64,000 nucleotides of DNA from Aquamicrobium lusatiense (GCF_014201615.1 NZ_JACHEU010000001.1:267631-331630); one strand, 5' to 3'. Shown: positions 1 to 13,000, numbered from the stretch's first letter. Notes: generated from the letters alone by a model not told the origin. Made by a program: numbers and translations.

Positions 1-393
<393 letters not shown>

Positions 394-406
394 GCTGTTT
401 CCTGTC

Positions 407-1720
407 TCAGGCCGCGCGCGCGGCGAGCGGTACCGCCTGAAGCTGGGTGCCGTCATGGCCGGTCACCAGCGCCTCGATGATCTCGCCGGGCTGGCCGGCA
501 TCGATGGCGGCCAGCGTAAAGCCTTCGGTGCGGCCAAGCCCGTCGCGCTCGATCAGGATCGATTGAGACGTGCCGGCAAGCGTTTCCAGATGCCGGCGAT
601 AGGCAGCCTCGCCCACGGCGCGCAGCCGCGCGGCCCGTTCCTTGACCACGTCGCGGCGCACCTGCGGCATGCGCGCCGCCGGCGTGCCCTCGCGCGGGCT
701 GAACGGGAAGACATGCAGATGAGTGAGGCCGCATTCCTCCACGATGTCGAGCGAGCGCTGGAACATCTCCTCGGTCTCCGTCGGGAAACCGGCGATGATG
801 TCGGCGCCGAACACGATGTCGGGGCGCAGCCTGCGCACCTCCGCACAAAACCGGATCGAATCGTCGCGCAGATGCCGGCGCTTCATGCGCTTTAGGGTCA
901 GGTCGTCGCCCGCCTGAAGGGAAAGATGCAAATGTGGCATCAGCCGCTTTTCCGATGCCACCACTTCGAGCAGCTCGTCATCGGCCTCGATGGAATCGAT
1001 GGAGGACAGACGCAGCCGCTTCACGTCCGGCACCTGCCGCAGGATCGCCTTCACCAGCCGCCCGAGCCTGGGCGCGCCCGGCAGGTCCGCGCCGTAGCTG
1101 GTCATGTCGACGCCCGAGAGCACCACCTCGGCATAGCCGTTGCCGGCCAGGCGCTTCACCTGCTCCACCACCGCGCCCATCGGCACGGAGCGTGAATTGC
1201 CGCGCCCATAGGGGATGATGCAGAAGGTGCAGCGATGGTCGCAGCCGTTCTGAACCTGCACGAAGGCCCGCGCCCGCCCCTCGATGGCGTCGACCATGTG
1301 CGAGGCCGTCTCGCGCACCGAGAAGATGTCGTTGACCCGCGCCTTCTCGAACAGGTTGACGCCGAAATCCGGCAGCGCCCGATAGGAATGGCTTTTCAGC
1401 TTTTCCTCATTGCCGAGAACGAGATCGACCTCGTCCATGGCCACGAAATCCTGCGGTCCGGTCTGCGCCGCGCAGCCGGTAACGATGATGCGCGCCTCCG
1501 GGTTTTCGCGCCGGGCCTTGCGGATCGACTGTTTGGCCTGCCGCACCGCCTCTGCCGTGACCGCGCAAGTGTTGAAGATGATCGCGCCGCCCGAAAGCTC
1601 GCCCAGCCCCGCGGCGGACGCCTCGCGGCGCATGACTTCGGACTCATAGGTGTTCAGCCGGCAGCCGAAGGTGACGACCTCGATGCCCTTGTCCTGCCGC
1701 ATGGGTTCGTTGTCGCTCAT
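407..1720 (-). CDS. mtaB: tRNA t6A37 methylthiotransferase MtaB
   Basis: A 437-residue radical-SAM methylthiotransferase that converts t6A37 to ms2t6A37 in tRNA. The N-terminal domain carries the three cluster cysteines (in FGCRLN, NTCAVT and GCAAQ, about residues 20, 52 and 83). The radical SAM motif CDHRCTFC follows at about 160-167, and a TRAM-like C-terminus ends the protein. I start it at [12 protein letters not shown] because this ATG shares one base with the dapF stop (TGATG), which suggests coupling; the frame stays open further upstream inside dapF. It belongs to the dapF-mtaB-ftsY run. MtaB rather than MiaB is preferred because of the FGCRLN motif. Confidence 0.9.
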   Translation of the reverse strand: MSDNEPMRQDKGIEVVTFGCRLNTYESEVMRREASAAGLGELSGGAIIFNTCAVTAEAVRQAKQSIRKARRENPEARIIVTGCAAQTGPQDFVAMDEVDLVLGNEEKLKSHSYRALPDFGVNLFEKARVNDIFSVRETASHMVDAIEGRARAFVQVQNGCDHRCTFCIIPYGRGNSRSVPMGAVVEQVKRLAGNGYAEVVLSGVDMTSYGADLPGAPRLGRLVKAILRQVPDVKRLRLSSIDSIEADDELLEVVASEKRLMPHLHLSLQAGDDLTLKRMKRRHLRDDSIRFCAEVRRLRPDIVFGADIIAGFPTETEEMFQRSLDIVEECGLTHLHVFPFSPREGTPAARMPQVRRDVVKERAARLRAVGEAAYRRHLETLAGTSQSILIERDGLGRTEGFTLAAIDAGQPGEIIEALVTGHDGTQLQAVPLAARAA

Positions 1721-2607
1721 CAGGCCGCGCTCTCGGCGTCCCGCTGCCATGCGCCGGTGGCCGGATCGAAGGTACCGGCAAACTCCCATTCGGCAGCACC
1801 CGTCAGGACGACATGGTCATCCTCGCGCCACTCGACATGGAGCTGACCTCCGGGAGCGGTCAGCGAAACGCTGCGCCCGGTGCGCCGGGTGCGCGCGGCG
1901 GCAACCGCTGCCGCACAGGCGGCAGAGCCGCAGGCTCTGGTCAACCCCGCCCCGCGCTCCCATGTGCGAATGGTCAGGTGATCCGGCCCGGTCACCTGCG
2001 CGATGGTGATGTTGGCGCGCTCGGGAAACAGCGGATGATTCTCAAGCAACGGCCCGAAGCGATCGAGCGCATAAGACCACACGTCCTCGTCGACCCAGAA
2101 GATGGCATGCGGATTGCCCATGGAGACGGCGGACGGAGAATGCAGAACCGGCGCGTCGATCGGACCGACCTGCAATTCGATCATGCGCGTGTCTCGAAAT
2201 TCCTCGGCCAGCGGAATGTCCTGCCAGCCGAAGCGCGGCTTTCCCATATCAACCGAGATCAGCCCATCCTCATGCTGGCGCGCGTTGAGAATGCCGGCAA
2301 CCGTCTCGAACGTGAAAGCGTCCTTGCCGGTGTCGGCCGCCAGCGCCTGCACCACGCAGCGCGTGCCGTTGCCGCAGGCCTGCGCGAACGAGCCATCCTG
2401 ATTGAGGATCTCGATGAAATGATCCGTACCCGGCGTGCGGGGATCGTGAATGGCCATGATCTGATCGAAATGCGTGGCCGGATCGGCGGCAAGCGCAAGG
2501 GCCGCCTGCGGCGATACGCGGTCAGTGCGCCCGCGCATGTCCGCAACGATGATCTCGTTGCCGATACCGTTCATCCTAGCGAAGGGAGCCGGGCCTGACA
2601 TGTCCAT
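1720..2607 (-). CDS. dapF: Diaminopimelate epimerase
   Basis: A 295-residue protein that interconverts LL- and meso-diaminopimelate for lysine and peptidoglycan synthesis. The two catalytic cysteines sit in ACGNGTRC and ACGSAAC, the hallmark pair of DapF, and the N-terminus has the family motif [12 protein letters not shown] chose the ATG at 2607 because GGAAAC lies about 7 bases upstream; an ATG two codons later (2601) is an alternative. It is the first gene of the dapF-mtaB-ftsY run and is divergent from the Omp19-like lipoprotein, with about 240 bases between them. Confidence 0.93.
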   Translation of the reverse strand: MDMSGPAPFARMNGIGNEIIVADMRGRTDRVSPQAALALAADPATHFDQIMAIHDPRTPGTDHFIEILNQDGSFAQACGNGTRCVVQALAADTGKDAFTFETVAGILNARQHEDGLISVDMGKPRFGWQDIPLAEEFRDTRMIELQVGPIDAPVLHSPSAVSMGNPHAIFWVDEDVWSYALDRFGPLLENHPLFPERANITIAQVTGPDHLTIRTWERGAGLTRACGSAACAAAVAAARTRRTGRSVSLTAPGGQLHVEWREDDHVVLTGAAEWEFAGTFDPATGAWQRDAESAA

Positions 2608-2754
2608 TTCGTTTCCAGCTTGTTCCAGCGCGCTATATGGCGGAAACAGCCGGGAATTACCAGTGCAGTCCGGACGGACCATCCGCCACGACGAGGCGGC
2701 TGCGCCTTCATTATGCGTTGCAAAAACATCACACAAGCCAACGCAAACCTTATT

Positions 2755-2762
2755 TTAACCAT
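2755..2762 (+). promoter_or_regulatory. Possible CtrA half-site (TTAACCAT)
   Basis: TTAACCAT lies in an AT-rich part of the divergent dapF/lipoprotein interval, about 85 bases upstream of the lipoprotein start. The 8-mer matches the partial CtrA motif described in rhizobia, but a second TTAA seven bases away is missing. Treat it as a weak candidate. Confidence 0.25.
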
Positions 2763-2846
2763 ATCAAGTTGAAATTCTGCCACCTTCACCGAATTGGTAG
2801 GGGGCGAGTATTGAGACGGTGCCGGTCAGGCCCCGCGGAGGTTGCG

Positions 2847-3392
2847 ATGACATTTCTGAGAACGGGCGCGATCGTGGCAATTGGCGCCGCCCTGTTGGCA
2901 AGCGGCTGTTCCAGCACGCGGTTTTCCTCCATGGACAACACACGCCCCGAACCGCTGCAGCCCGCGCCGTCGGGTACGATCTCCTCCAACCAGCTCCCAC
3001 CGCCCACCGGACCCGGCGTTCCGGGCGATCCCTCGCAGTTCCCGGCAGCGCCCCAGCAGAACACGCAGGTCGCTTCCCTGCCGCCGGACGGCAGCGCACC
3101 TGCAACGGCCGCCGACCTGACGCCTGCCAGCGTCGCCGGTGTGTGGACCGTCAATGTCAGCGGCCAGAGCTGCAAGGTCGCGACGCCGCAAACCAAATTC
3201 GGGCAGGGTTACCGCGCCGGCCCGCTTCGCTGTCCCGCCCCGGTCGATGGCGTGAAGTCCTGGAACGTCGCCGGCAAGCAGCTTACGCTCTACGATCAGG
3301 ACGGCGGCCCGCTGGCCCGCCTCTACTCGTCGGGCGGCGGCCGCTTTGATGGCCAGACGTCCAATGGCCAGCCCATCGCGCTGACCCGCTAG
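2847..3392 (+). CDS. Omp19-type outer-membrane lipoprotein with AprI/Inh protease-inhibitor domain
   Basis: A 181-residue lipoprotein. The signal peptide ends in a lipobox (LLASGC, Cys about residue 21). A Pro/Gln-rich linker follows, then a C-terminal domain of about 90 residues beginning SVAGVWTVNVSGQSCKV, with two cysteines, matching the AprI/Inh metalloprotease-inhibitor fold of Brucella Omp19. The domain normally blocks proteases from the cell surface or periplasm. GCGGAGG lies about 6 bases before the ATG and fixes the start. zapE begins 22 bases downstream. Family membership is clear; the inhibitory activity is inferred. Confidence 0.82.
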   Translation: MTFLRTGAIVAIGAALLASGCSSTRFSSMDNTRPEPLQPAPSGTISSNQLPPPTGPGVPGDPSQFPAAPQQNTQVASLPPDGSAPATAADLTPASVAGVWTVNVSGQSCKVATPQTKFGQGYRAGPLRCPAPVDGVKSWNVAGKQLTLYDQDGGPLARLYSSGGGRFDGQTSNGQPIALTR

Positions 3393-3414
3393 ATATTCGC
3401 AGGACGACATCGAC

Positions 3415-4629
3415 ATGCATCTGCGTGACGGCCTCCAGACGCGCGCGACCGTCAGGCAGGACTATCTTCACCGCGTCGAAACCGGCGCTGTGCGCCGCGA
3501 CGATGCACAGCTCATCATAGCCGACCAGCTTGACAGGCTGATCGGCGAGATCGCCGACAAGCGGCTTTCCAGAAAATCCAGCGCGCTTGGCTGGCTGTTC
3601 GGCCGCAAGCGCGAAAAACATGCCGACGTGCGCGGCCTCTACATCTATGGCGGTGTCGGGCGCGGCAAGACCATGCTGATGGACATGTTCTTCGAGCACG
3701 TCCCGGCCCGCGCCAAGCGCCGCGCCCATTTCAACGACTTCATGGCCGACGTGCACGACCGCATCCAGAAGCAGCGGCAGGCACGCAAGGACGGCAAGAC
3801 GAAGGAAGACGATCCCATCCCGCCGGTGGCGCGCGCGCTGGCGGAGGAAGCGTGGGTGCTGTGCTTCGACGAGTTCGCCGTCACCGACATTGCCGACGCC
3901 ATGATCCTGTCACGGCTGTTCTCGGTTCTGTTCGATCAAGGCGTCGTGCTGGTGGCGACTTCAAACGTCGCCCCCCGCGACCTCTATCACAACGGCCTCA
4001 ACCGCCAGCTTTTCCTGCCCTTCATCACCATTCTCGAACGTCATGCCGAAGTGCTCAACCTCGACATCGACACCGACTACAGGCTGGAAAAGCTGAACAG
4101 CCTGCCGGTCTACATCACGCCCGCCGATACGGCCGCCGATGAAGCGCTGGACGAAGCATGGCAGGCAATGACCGAAGGCCACGAAACGCTGCCGGCAAGC
4201 ATTTCGGTGAAGGGCCGCACCATTCCCGTGCCGCGCGCCGCCGGCGACGCCGCCCGCTTCAGCTTTGCCGATCTGTGCGAGAAGCCGCTCGGCGCCCGCG
4301 ACTATCTCGCCATCGCCGCCCGCTACTCCACCCTGTTCATCGATCATGTTCCGGTGCTCGATGAAAGCCGCCGCAACGAAGCCAAGCGCTTCATCCTGCT
4401 GGTCGACGTGATCTACGATCAGCAGCTTCGCCTGCTCATCAGCGCCGATGCGCCGCCGACCGGGCTCTATGTCGGGCGCACCGGCACCGAAGCCTTCGAG
4501 TTCGACCGGACCGCCTCGCGCCTCATCGAGATGCAGAGCCGCGACTGGCGCGACACCTGGAACGCCCGCAACCGCGAGGGCAGGCAGAACCCCACGCAGG
4601 AAAATGCGGCAGCTCCGCAAGAGAGCTGA
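3415..4629 (+). CDS. zapE: Cell division ATPase ZapE (AFG1-like)
   Basis: A 404-residue AAA-type ATPase of the AFG1/LACE1 family. Walker A is GGVGRGKT (about 79-86) and Walker B is LCFDEF (about 149-154), followed by the typical TSN sensor segment. Bacterial ZapE acts at the FtsZ ring, and mitochondrial AFG1 in inner-membrane protein turnover. The C-terminal 20 residues are polar and variable. In many alphaproteobacteria this gene sits just before mdh, as here, with about 250 bases between them. Confidence 0.88.
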   Translation: MHLRDGLQTRATVRQDYLHRVETGAVRRDDAQLIIADQLDRLIGEIADKRLSRKSSALGWLFGRKREKHADVRGLYIYGGVGRGKTMLMDMFFEHVPARAKRRAHFNDFMADVHDRIQKQRQARKDGKTKEDDPIPPVARALAEEAWVLCFDEFAVTDIADAMILSRLFSVLFDQGVVLVATSNVAPRDLYHNGLNRQLFLPFITILERHAEVLNLDIDTDYRLEKLNSLPVYITPADTAADEALDEAWQAMTEGHETLPASISVKGRTIPVPRAAGDAARFSFADLCEKPLGARDYLAIAARYSTLFIDHVPVLDESRRNEAKRFILLVDVIYDQQLRLLISADAPPTGLYVGRTGTEAFEFDRTASRLIEMQSRDWRDTWNARNREGRQNPTQENAAAPQES

Positions 4630-4749
4630 GTTCGTCACTTTTTGGAGACAATCTTCTGCTTAGAATTCACGCGCGGTGGAAAAGCGACATTAATTTTGAC
4701 GCTTACGTAAATTAAACAAGTTCTAAACGATTGAAATTTCAGGGCTTGA

Positions 4750-5847
<1,098 letters not shown>

Positions 5848-5865
5848 TCAAGGAAAGGCGTTCAC

Positions 5866-7062
<1,197 letters not shown>

Positions 7063-7068
7063 CCTCAG

Positions 7069-7971
7069 ATGTCCATTCTCATCAACAAAGACACCAAGGT
7101 TCTCGTTCAGGGTCTGACCGGCAAGACCGGCACCTTCCACACCGAGCAGGCGCTGGCCTATCACGGCACGAAGATGGTCGGCGGTATCCACCCGAAGAAG
7201 GGTGGCGAGAACTGGACCGGCTCGAAGGGCGAGACCCTGCCGATCTTCGCATCCGTCGCTGAGGGCAGGGACAAGACCGGCGCCACCGCCTCGGTCGTCT
7301 ACGTTCCGCCGGCGGGTGCCGCAGCCGCCATCATCGAAGCCATCGAGGCCGAGATGGAGCTGATCGTGTGCATCACCGAGGGCATCCCGGTCATGGACAT
7401 GGTCAAGGTCAAGGCAAAGCTCGACAAGTCGAAGTCGCGCCTGATCGGCCCGAACTGCCCCGGCATCGTCACCCCCGACGAGTGCAAGATCGGCATCATG
7501 CCCGGCAACATCTTCCGCAAGGGCTCGGTCGGCGTTGTTTCGCGCTCGGGAACGCTTACCTATGAGGCAGTGTTCCAGACCACCAACGAAGGCCTCGGCC
7601 AGACCACCGCTGTCGGCATCGGCGGCGATCCGGTCAAGGGCACGGAGTTCATCGACGTGCTTGAGATGTTCCTTGCCGACGACGAAACCCAGTCGATCAT
7701 CATGATCGGCGAGATCGGCGGTTCCGCCGAGGAAGACGCCGCGCAGTTCCTGCGTGACGAAGCAAAGCGTGGGCGCTCCAAGCCCATGGCCGGCTTCATC
7801 GCAGGCCGCACGGCCCCTCCCGGCCGCACCATGGGCCACGCCGGCGCCGTGATTTCGGGCGGCAAGGGTGGAGCCGAAGACAAAATCGCCGCCATGGAAG
7901 CGGCAGGCATCCGGGTGTCTCCATCCCCGGCGCGACTGGGCAAGACCCTGGTCGAAGCCATCAAGGGCTGA
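7069..7971 (+). CDS. sucD: Succinyl-CoA synthetase alpha subunit
   Basis: A 300-residue alpha subunit. The CoA-binding fold opens with [12 protein letters not shown], and the phosphohistidine is H257 in GRTMGHAGA. It partners SucC, which starts the pair 6 bases upstream. A GC-rich hairpin without a U-tract follows the stop codon and separates mdh-sucCD from sucAB-lpd. Confidence 0.97.
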   Translation: MSILINKDTKVLVQGLTGKTGTFHTEQALAYHGTKMVGGIHPKKGGENWTGSKGETLPIFASVAEGRDKTGATASVVYVPPAGAAAAIIEAIEAEMELIVCITEGIPVMDMVKVKAKLDKSKSRLIGPNCPGIVTPDECKIGIMPGNIFRKGSVGVVSRSGTLTYEAVFQTTNEGLGQTTAVGIGGDPVKGTEFIDVLEMFLADDETQSIIMIGEIGGSAEEDAAQFLRDEAKRGRSKPMAGFIAGRTAPPGRTMGHAGAVISGGKGGAEDKIAAMEAAGIRVSPSPARLGKTLVEAIKG

Positions 7972-7977
7972 TCTGAC

Positions 7978-8004
7978 ACGCCGGGCAGTTCCTCTGCCCG
8001 GCGT
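7978..8004 (+). promoter_or_regulatory. GC-rich hairpin between sucD and sucA
   Basis: A perfect 11-bp stem (ACGCCGGGCAG pairing with CTGCCCGGCGT) with a five-base loop begins 6 bases after the sucD stop. No T-run follows. It is therefore more likely an mRNA-stabilising or partial-termination element within the operon than a strong intrinsic terminator. Confidence 0.6.
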
Positions 8005-8108
8005 ACTCGGTCAGGAGGGGATACTTTCAACGGATGGCCGCATGGCCATCCCCATCGGCAGAACCGCCGCTAACCGTCAGGAGTTGAAGCAGAAGCTTCA
8101 AAAGCGAC

Positions 8109-11096
8109 ATGTCGAGACAAGACCAGAAGAACGACCAATTCTCACTCTCCTCCTTCCTCTACGGCGGTAACGCCGATTATATCGAGGCGCTTCACGCCGC
8201 ATGGCAGGACGACCCCTCGGCGGTCGACACCGAGTGGCAGGAATTCTTCGCCGCGCTGCAGGACGACGCCGCCACGGTGAAGAAGAACGCCGAAGGCGCA
8301 TCGTGGAAAAAGCCCAACTGGCCGCTGCAGGCCAATGGCGAGCTGATCTCCGCGCTCGACGGCAACTGGGGCCTGATCGAGAAGGTTGTCGGCAAGAAGG
8401 TGCAGGAAAAGGCGGCCACGGCCGGAACCCCGCTGTCCAACGCCGACGTGCATCAGGCGACGCGCGATTCCATCCATGCCATCATGATGATCCGCGCCTT
8501 CCGCATGCGCGGCCATCTGCATGCCAATCTCGATCCGCTCGGCATCGCCAAGCCGCTTGAGGATTATAACGAGCTATCGCCGCAGAACTACGGCTTCACC
8601 GAAGCCGACTACGACCGCCCGATCTTCCTCGACAACGTTCTGGGCCTGGAATTCGGCACCATCCGGCAGATGCTCGATATTCTCACCCGCACCTATTGCT
8701 CGACGCTGGGTGTGGAGTTCATGCACATTTCCGATCCTGAGGAAAAGGCATGGATTCAGGAGCGCATCGAAGGCGCCGACAAGGAGATTTCCTTCACCGC
8801 CGAAGGCAAGAAGGCCATCCTGTCGAAGCTGATCGAGGCGGAAGGCTTCGAGCAGTTCATCGACGTCAAGTACAAGGGCACCAAGCGCTTCGGCCTCGAC
8901 GGCGGCGAGTCGCTGATCCCGGCTCTTGAGCAGATCATCAAGCGCGGTGGCGCGCTCGGCATGAAGGAAATCGTGCTCGGCATGGCCCACCGCGGCCGCC
9001 TCAACGTTCTTTCGCAGGTGATGGCAAAGCCGCACCGCGCCATTTTCCACGAGTTCAAGGGCGGCTCCTACGCGCCTGACGATGTGGAAGGCTCGGGCGA
9101 CGTGAAGTATCACCTCGGCGCCTCGTCCGACCGCGAATTCGACAACAACAAGGTTCACCTGTCGCTGACGGCAAACCCTTCGCATCTGGAGATCGTCAAT
9201 CCGGTGGTGATGGGCAAGGCCCGCGCCAAGCAGGACCAGCTCTATGGCCGCAGCCGCGAGGAGATCGTGCCGCTGGAAGAGCGCGCCAAGGTTCTTCCGC
9301 TGCTGATCCACGGCGATGCCGCCTTCGCCGGTCAGGGTGTCATTTCGGAAATCCTCGGGCTTTCCGGCCTGCGCGGCCACCGCGTCGCCGGCACGCTGCA
9401 TGTGATCATCAACAACCAGATCGGCTTCACCACCAATCCGCGCTTCTCGCGTTCGTCGCCCTATCCGTCCGACGTCGCCAAGATGATCGAGGCGCCGATC
9501 TTCCACGTCAACGGCGACGATCCGGAAGCCGTTGTCTACGCCGCCAAGGTGGCGACCGAATTCCGCATGAAGTTCCACAAGCCGGTGGTCGTGGACATGT
9601 TCTGCTACCGCCGCTTCGGTCACAATGAGGGCGATGAGCCGGCATTCACCCAGCCGCTGATGTACCGCGCCATCCGCGCCCACAAGACCGTCGTTCAGCT
9701 CTATGGTGACCGCCTGATCGCCGAAGGTCTGATCACCCAGGACGAACTCGACCGCATGCGCGCCGAATGGCGCGCCCGTCTGGAAGAGGAGTTCGAGGCC
9801 GGCCAGACCTACAAGCCCAACAAGGCCGACTGGCTGGACGGCGTGTGGTCGGGCCTGCGCGCCGCTGACCATCAGGACGAGCTGCGCCGTGGCAAGACCG
9901 CCGTTCCGGTCAAGACGCTGAAGGAAATCGGCAAGAAGCTGACCGAGGTTCCCGCTGAATTCGAGGCGCACCGCACCATCCAGCGCTTCCTCGACAATCG
10001 CCGTCAGGCGATCGAAAGCGGCACCGGGATCGACTGGGCGACGGCCGAGGCTCTGGCCTTCGGCTCGATCCTGCTCGACGGCAATCCGATCCGCCTTTCG
10101 GGTCAGGATTCGGAGCGCGGCACCTTCTCGCAGCGCCATTCGGTGCTCTACGACCAGCGCGACGAGAACCGCTACATTCCGCTGAACAACCTGTCGGCCG
10201 CACAGGCCGGCTATGAGGTCATCAACTCGATGCTCTCGGAAGAGGCCGTGCTCGGTTTCGAATATGGCTACTCGCTGTCGGCGCCCAAGGCGCTGACCCT
10301 GTGGGAAGCCCAGTTCGGCGACTTCGCCAACGGCGCTCAGGTTGTGTTCGACCAGTTCATCTCGTCGGGCGAGCGCAAGTGGCTGCGCATGTCGGGTCTC
10401 GTGTGCCTGCTGCCGCATGGCTATGAGGGACAGGGGCCGGAACACTCCTCCGCCCGTCTGGAGCGCTTCCTCCAGCTCTGCGCCGAGGACAACATGCAGG
10501 TCGCCTACTGCACGACGCCTGCCAACTACTTCCACATCCTGCGCCGGCAGCTCAAGCGCGACTTCCGCAAGCCGCTGATCCTGATGACGCCGAAGTCGCT
10601 GCTGCGCCACAAGCGCGCCGTGTCGACGATCGCCGAACTGTCGGGTGAAAGCTCCTTCCACCGCCTGCTGTGGGACGATGCGCAGTATCTGGGCGACCAG
10701 CCGATCAAGCTGGTCAAGGATTCGAAGATCCGCCGCGTCGTGCTGTGCACGGGCAAGGTCTACTACGACCTTTACGAGGAGCGCGAGAAGCGCGGCATCA
10801 ACGACATCTACCTGCTGCGCGTCGAACAGCTCTACCCGTTCCCGGCAAAGGCCCTGATCACCGAACTGTCGCGTTTCCGCAATGCGGAGATGGTGTGGTG
10901 TCAGGAGGAGCCCAAGAACATGGGCGCCTGGTCGTTCATCGACCCCTATCTGGAATGGGTCCTGGCCCATATCGACGCCAAGCACCAGCGCGTGCGCTAC
11001 ACAGGCCGCCCGGCCGCCGCCTCCCCGGCGACGGGCCTCATGTCGAAGCATCTGGCGCAGCTTGCCGCCTTCCTCGAAGACGCGCTCGGCGAATAA
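8109..11096 (+). CDS. sucA: 2-oxoglutarate dehydrogenase E1 component
   Basis: A 995-residue thiamine-diphosphate enzyme that decarboxylates 2-oxoglutarate and passes the succinyl group to SucB. The N-terminus carries the E1o interaction segment (SSFLYGGNADYIEALH). MAHRGRLNVL and HGDAAFAGQGV form the ThDP/Mg site, and the C-terminal transketolase domain holds GYEGQGPEHSSARLERFLQ. The length is normal for the family. sucB follows 30 bases later. The 137-base gap before sucA carries the hairpin described separately. Confidence 0.97.
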   Translation: MSRQDQKNDQFSLSSFLYGGNADYIEALHAAWQDDPSAVDTEWQEFFAALQDDAATVKKNAEGASWKKPNWPLQANGELISALDGNWGLIEKVVGKKVQEKAATAGTPLSNADVHQATRDSIHAIMMIRAFRMRGHLHANLDPLGIAKPLEDYNELSPQNYGFTEADYDRPIFLDNVLGLEFGTIRQMLDILTRTYCSTLGVEFMHISDPEEKAWIQERIEGADKEISFTAEGKKAILSKLIEAEGFEQFIDVKYKGTKRFGLDGGESLIPALEQIIKRGGALGMKEIVLGMAHRGRLNVLSQVMAKPHRAIFHEFKGGSYAPDDVEGSGDVKYHLGASSDREFDNNKVHLSLTANPSHLEIVNPVVMGKARAKQDQLYGRSREEIVPLEERAKVLPLLIHGDAAFAGQGVISEILGLSGLRGHRVAGTLHVIINNQIGFTTNPRFSRSSPYPSDVAKMIEAPIFHVNGDDPEAVVYAAKVATEFRMKFHKPVVVDMFCYRRFGHNEGDEPAFTQPLMYRAIRAHKTVVQLYGDRLIAEGLITQDELDRMRAEWRARLEEEFEAGQTYKPNKADWLDGVWSGLRAADHQDELRRGKTAVPVKTLKEIGKKLTEVPAEFEAHRTIQRFLDNRRQAIESGTGIDWATAEALAFGSILLDGNPIRLSGQDSERGTFSQRHSVLYDQRDENRYIPLNNLSAAQAGYEVINSMLSEEAVLGFEYGYSLSAPKALTLWEAQFGDFANGAQVVFDQFISSGERKWLRMSGLVCLLPHGYEGQGPEHSSARLERFLQLCAEDNMQVAYCTTPANYFHILRRQLKRDFRKPLILMTPKSLLRHKRAVSTIAELSGESSFHRLLWDDAQYLGDQPIKLVKDSKIRRVVLCTGKVYYDLYEEREKRGINDIYLLRVEQLYPFPAKALITELSRFRNAEMVWCQEEPKNMGAWSFIDPYLEWVLAHIDAKHQRVRYTGRPAAASPATGLMSKHLAQLAAFLEDALGE

Positions 11097-11126
11097 CAAT
11101 TCAAGAAGAAAGAACGGACAGGCATC

Positions 11127-12386
11127 ATGGCTACCGAAATCCGCGTTCCCACTCTGGGTGAATCCGTCAGTGAAGCCACCATCGGCAAGTGGTTCAAGAA
11201 GGTTGGCGACGCTATCGCTGTAGACGAGCCGCTGGTCGAACTCGAAACCGACAAGGTGACGGTGGAAGTGCCGGCGCCCTCCGCCGGAACGCTGGTCGAG
11301 ATCACCGCCAAGGAAGGCGAGACCGTCGGCATCGACGCGCTGCTGGGCACCATCGGCGAAGGCGCGGGCGCAGCACCCTCGCCGAAGCAGGACGTTGCCG
11401 TGGCACAGGCTTCCGCCCCGACCGCCGCCTCCACCACGAAGGAAGCCGCGGCCCAGCAGGCCAAGATCGCGGGCGAAAGCCCGATCGAGCCCCGCACCAT
11501 GCCGCCGGCCCCTTCCGCCGCAAAGCTGCTGGCCGAGAAGAACCTGTCGGCAGATCAGGTTTCAGGCTCGGGCAAGCGCGGTCAGGTGCTGAAGGGCGAT
11601 GTGCTCGACGCCATCGCCAGGGGCGCGCCTTCGCAGCCGGCCGAGGCTCCGGCCGTGGCCCGCGCACCTTCCGCCGCTGAGGACGAAGTGCGTGAAGAAC
11701 GCGTGCGCATGACGCGCCTGCGCCAGACCATCGCACGCCGCCTCAAGGACGCCCAGTCCACCGCCGCCATGCTCACCACCTTCAACGAGGTGGACATGAA
11801 GCCGGTGATGGATCTGCGCGCCAAGTACAAGGACCTGTTCGAGAAGAAGCACGGCGTGAAGCTTGGCTTCATGGGCTTCTTCACCAAGGCTGTGACCCAC
11901 GCGCTGAAGGAAATCCCGGCCGTCAACGCCGAGATCGACGGCACCGACATCATCTACAAGAACTACGCCCATATCGGCGTAGCGGTCGGCACCGACAAGG
12001 GCCTCGTGGTTCCGGTCGTGCGCGACGCCGATTCCATGTCGATCTCCGAGATCGAGAAGGAAATCGGACGCCTCGGCATTGCCGCGCGCGATGGCAAGCT
12101 GTCGGTTGCAGACATGCAGGGCGGCACCTTCACCATCTCCAACGGTGGTGTTTATGGCTCGCTGATGTCGACGCCGATCCTCAACGCGCCGCAATCCGGC
12201 ATCCTCGGCATGCACAAGATCCAGGAGCGCCCGGTCGTGGTCGGCGGGCAGATCGTCGTGCGTCCGATGATGTATCTGGCGCTGTCCTACGATCACCGCA
12301 TCGTCGACGGCAAGGAAGCGGTGACCTTCCTCGTCCGCGTCAAGGAAACGCTGGAGGACCCGGAGCGTCTGGTTCTGGATCTCTGA
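11127..12386 (+). CDS. sucB: 2-oxoglutarate dehydrogenase E2 (dihydrolipoamide succinyltransferase)
   Basis: A 419-residue E2. A single N-terminal lipoyl domain carries lipoyl-lysine K43 ([11 protein letters not shown]). An Ala/Pro linker leads to the peripheral-subunit-binding domain ([19 protein letters not shown], about 128-165). The catalytic domain ends with SYDHRIVDG, active-site H390. It is the core of the complex with SucA and Lpd. Confidence 0.97.
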   Translation: MATEIRVPTLGESVSEATIGKWFKKVGDAIAVDEPLVELETDKVTVEVPAPSAGTLVEITAKEGETVGIDALLGTIGEGAGAAPSPKQDVAVAQASAPTAASTTKEAAAQQAKIAGESPIEPRTMPPAPSAAKLLAEKNLSADQVSGSGKRGQVLKGDVLDAIARGAPSQPAEAPAVARAPSAAEDEVREERVRMTRLRQTIARRLKDAQSTAAMLTTFNEVDMKPVMDLRAKYKDLFEKKHGVKLGFMGFFTKAVTHALKEIPAVNAEIDGTDIIYKNYAHIGVAVGTDKGLVVPVVRDADSMSISEIEKEIGRLGIAARDGKLSVADMQGGTFTISNGGVYGSLMSTPILNAPQSGILGMHKIQERPVVVGGQIVVRPMMYLALSYDHRIVDGKEAVTFLVRVKETLEDPERLVLDL

Positions 12387-12403
12387 GCAGGGAGCGGTCG
12401 TCC

Positions 12404-12919
12404 GTGGTGACGAACCATCTTATCCGGCGGGGTGGCGGGGCGGTTTGCCTTGCCGCCCTGCTCATCGCGCAGACGGCGGGTGCGCGTGCCGCCTGCCCGA
12501 TGCCGCTGGCCGTCTATGAAGACGCGGCCAAAGGCACCGGCATCGACTTCCGCCCGACGGGAGACTCGATGGTGGTCACCAACAGCTTCAGGATGAACCT
12601 CGCCACCGGCGTCCAGCTCGAAGGCATCGTCATGTGGAGCGAGGAAACCCCGCGCCCCTATGCATCCCTGTTGCACGAATGTCCCGAAGGGGACGTGACC
12701 GGGGATGAGATCGCCGAGTGCACCCTGTGGGAAGGGCCGCTCTACGCCGTGGATGACAAGGGCACCGTCGGTCTTCTCCCCAAAGAAGACGCCTCCGCCC
12801 CGCAGGCGTTGATATTCCCCGACCTCGGTCCGACATTGCGGCAGGCGGCCGTTTTCGAATCCGCTGCCGAAGACAAGCTTCCCGGCGACATTTTCGCGCT
12901 GAGTGGCTGTCAGGAATAG
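12404..12919 (+). CDS. Secreted protein of unknown function inside the OGDH operon
   Basis: A 171-residue protein starting at GTG with GGGAGCGG about 7 bases upstream. A signal peptide is clear: Arg-rich start, hydrophobic stretch AVCLAALLIAQTAG, and an ARA-A cleavage site near residue 29. The mature part has four cysteines (one at the mature N-terminus, two mid-chain, one near the end), suggesting two disulfides, so it is probably periplasmic. It lies 17 bases after sucB and about 80 bases before lpd on the same strand and should be co-transcribed. I recognise no domain. An envelope role next to a cytosolic complex is unexpected. Confidence 0.8.
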   Translation: MVTNHLIRRGGGAVCLAALLIAQTAGARAACPMPLAVYEDAAKGTGIDFRPTGDSMVVTNSFRMNLATGVQLEGIVMWSEETPRPYASLLHECPEGDVTGDEIAECTLWEGPLYAVDDKGTVGLLPKEDASAPQALIFPDLGPTLRQAAVFESAAEDKLPGDIFALSGCQE

Positions 12920-13000
12920 ATTTCTCACCCGCGCGCCGCTGGACGGCCGACGCGACCCGATTGAAATGGCCGGATCGGCCAGCAGGAAAGGAATGGACAA

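Noticed and set aside
8574..11099. An 841-codon minus-strand frame antisense to sucA
   Set aside because: sucA is unmistakable on the plus strand; the antisense product has no family motif and mirrors its codon pattern.
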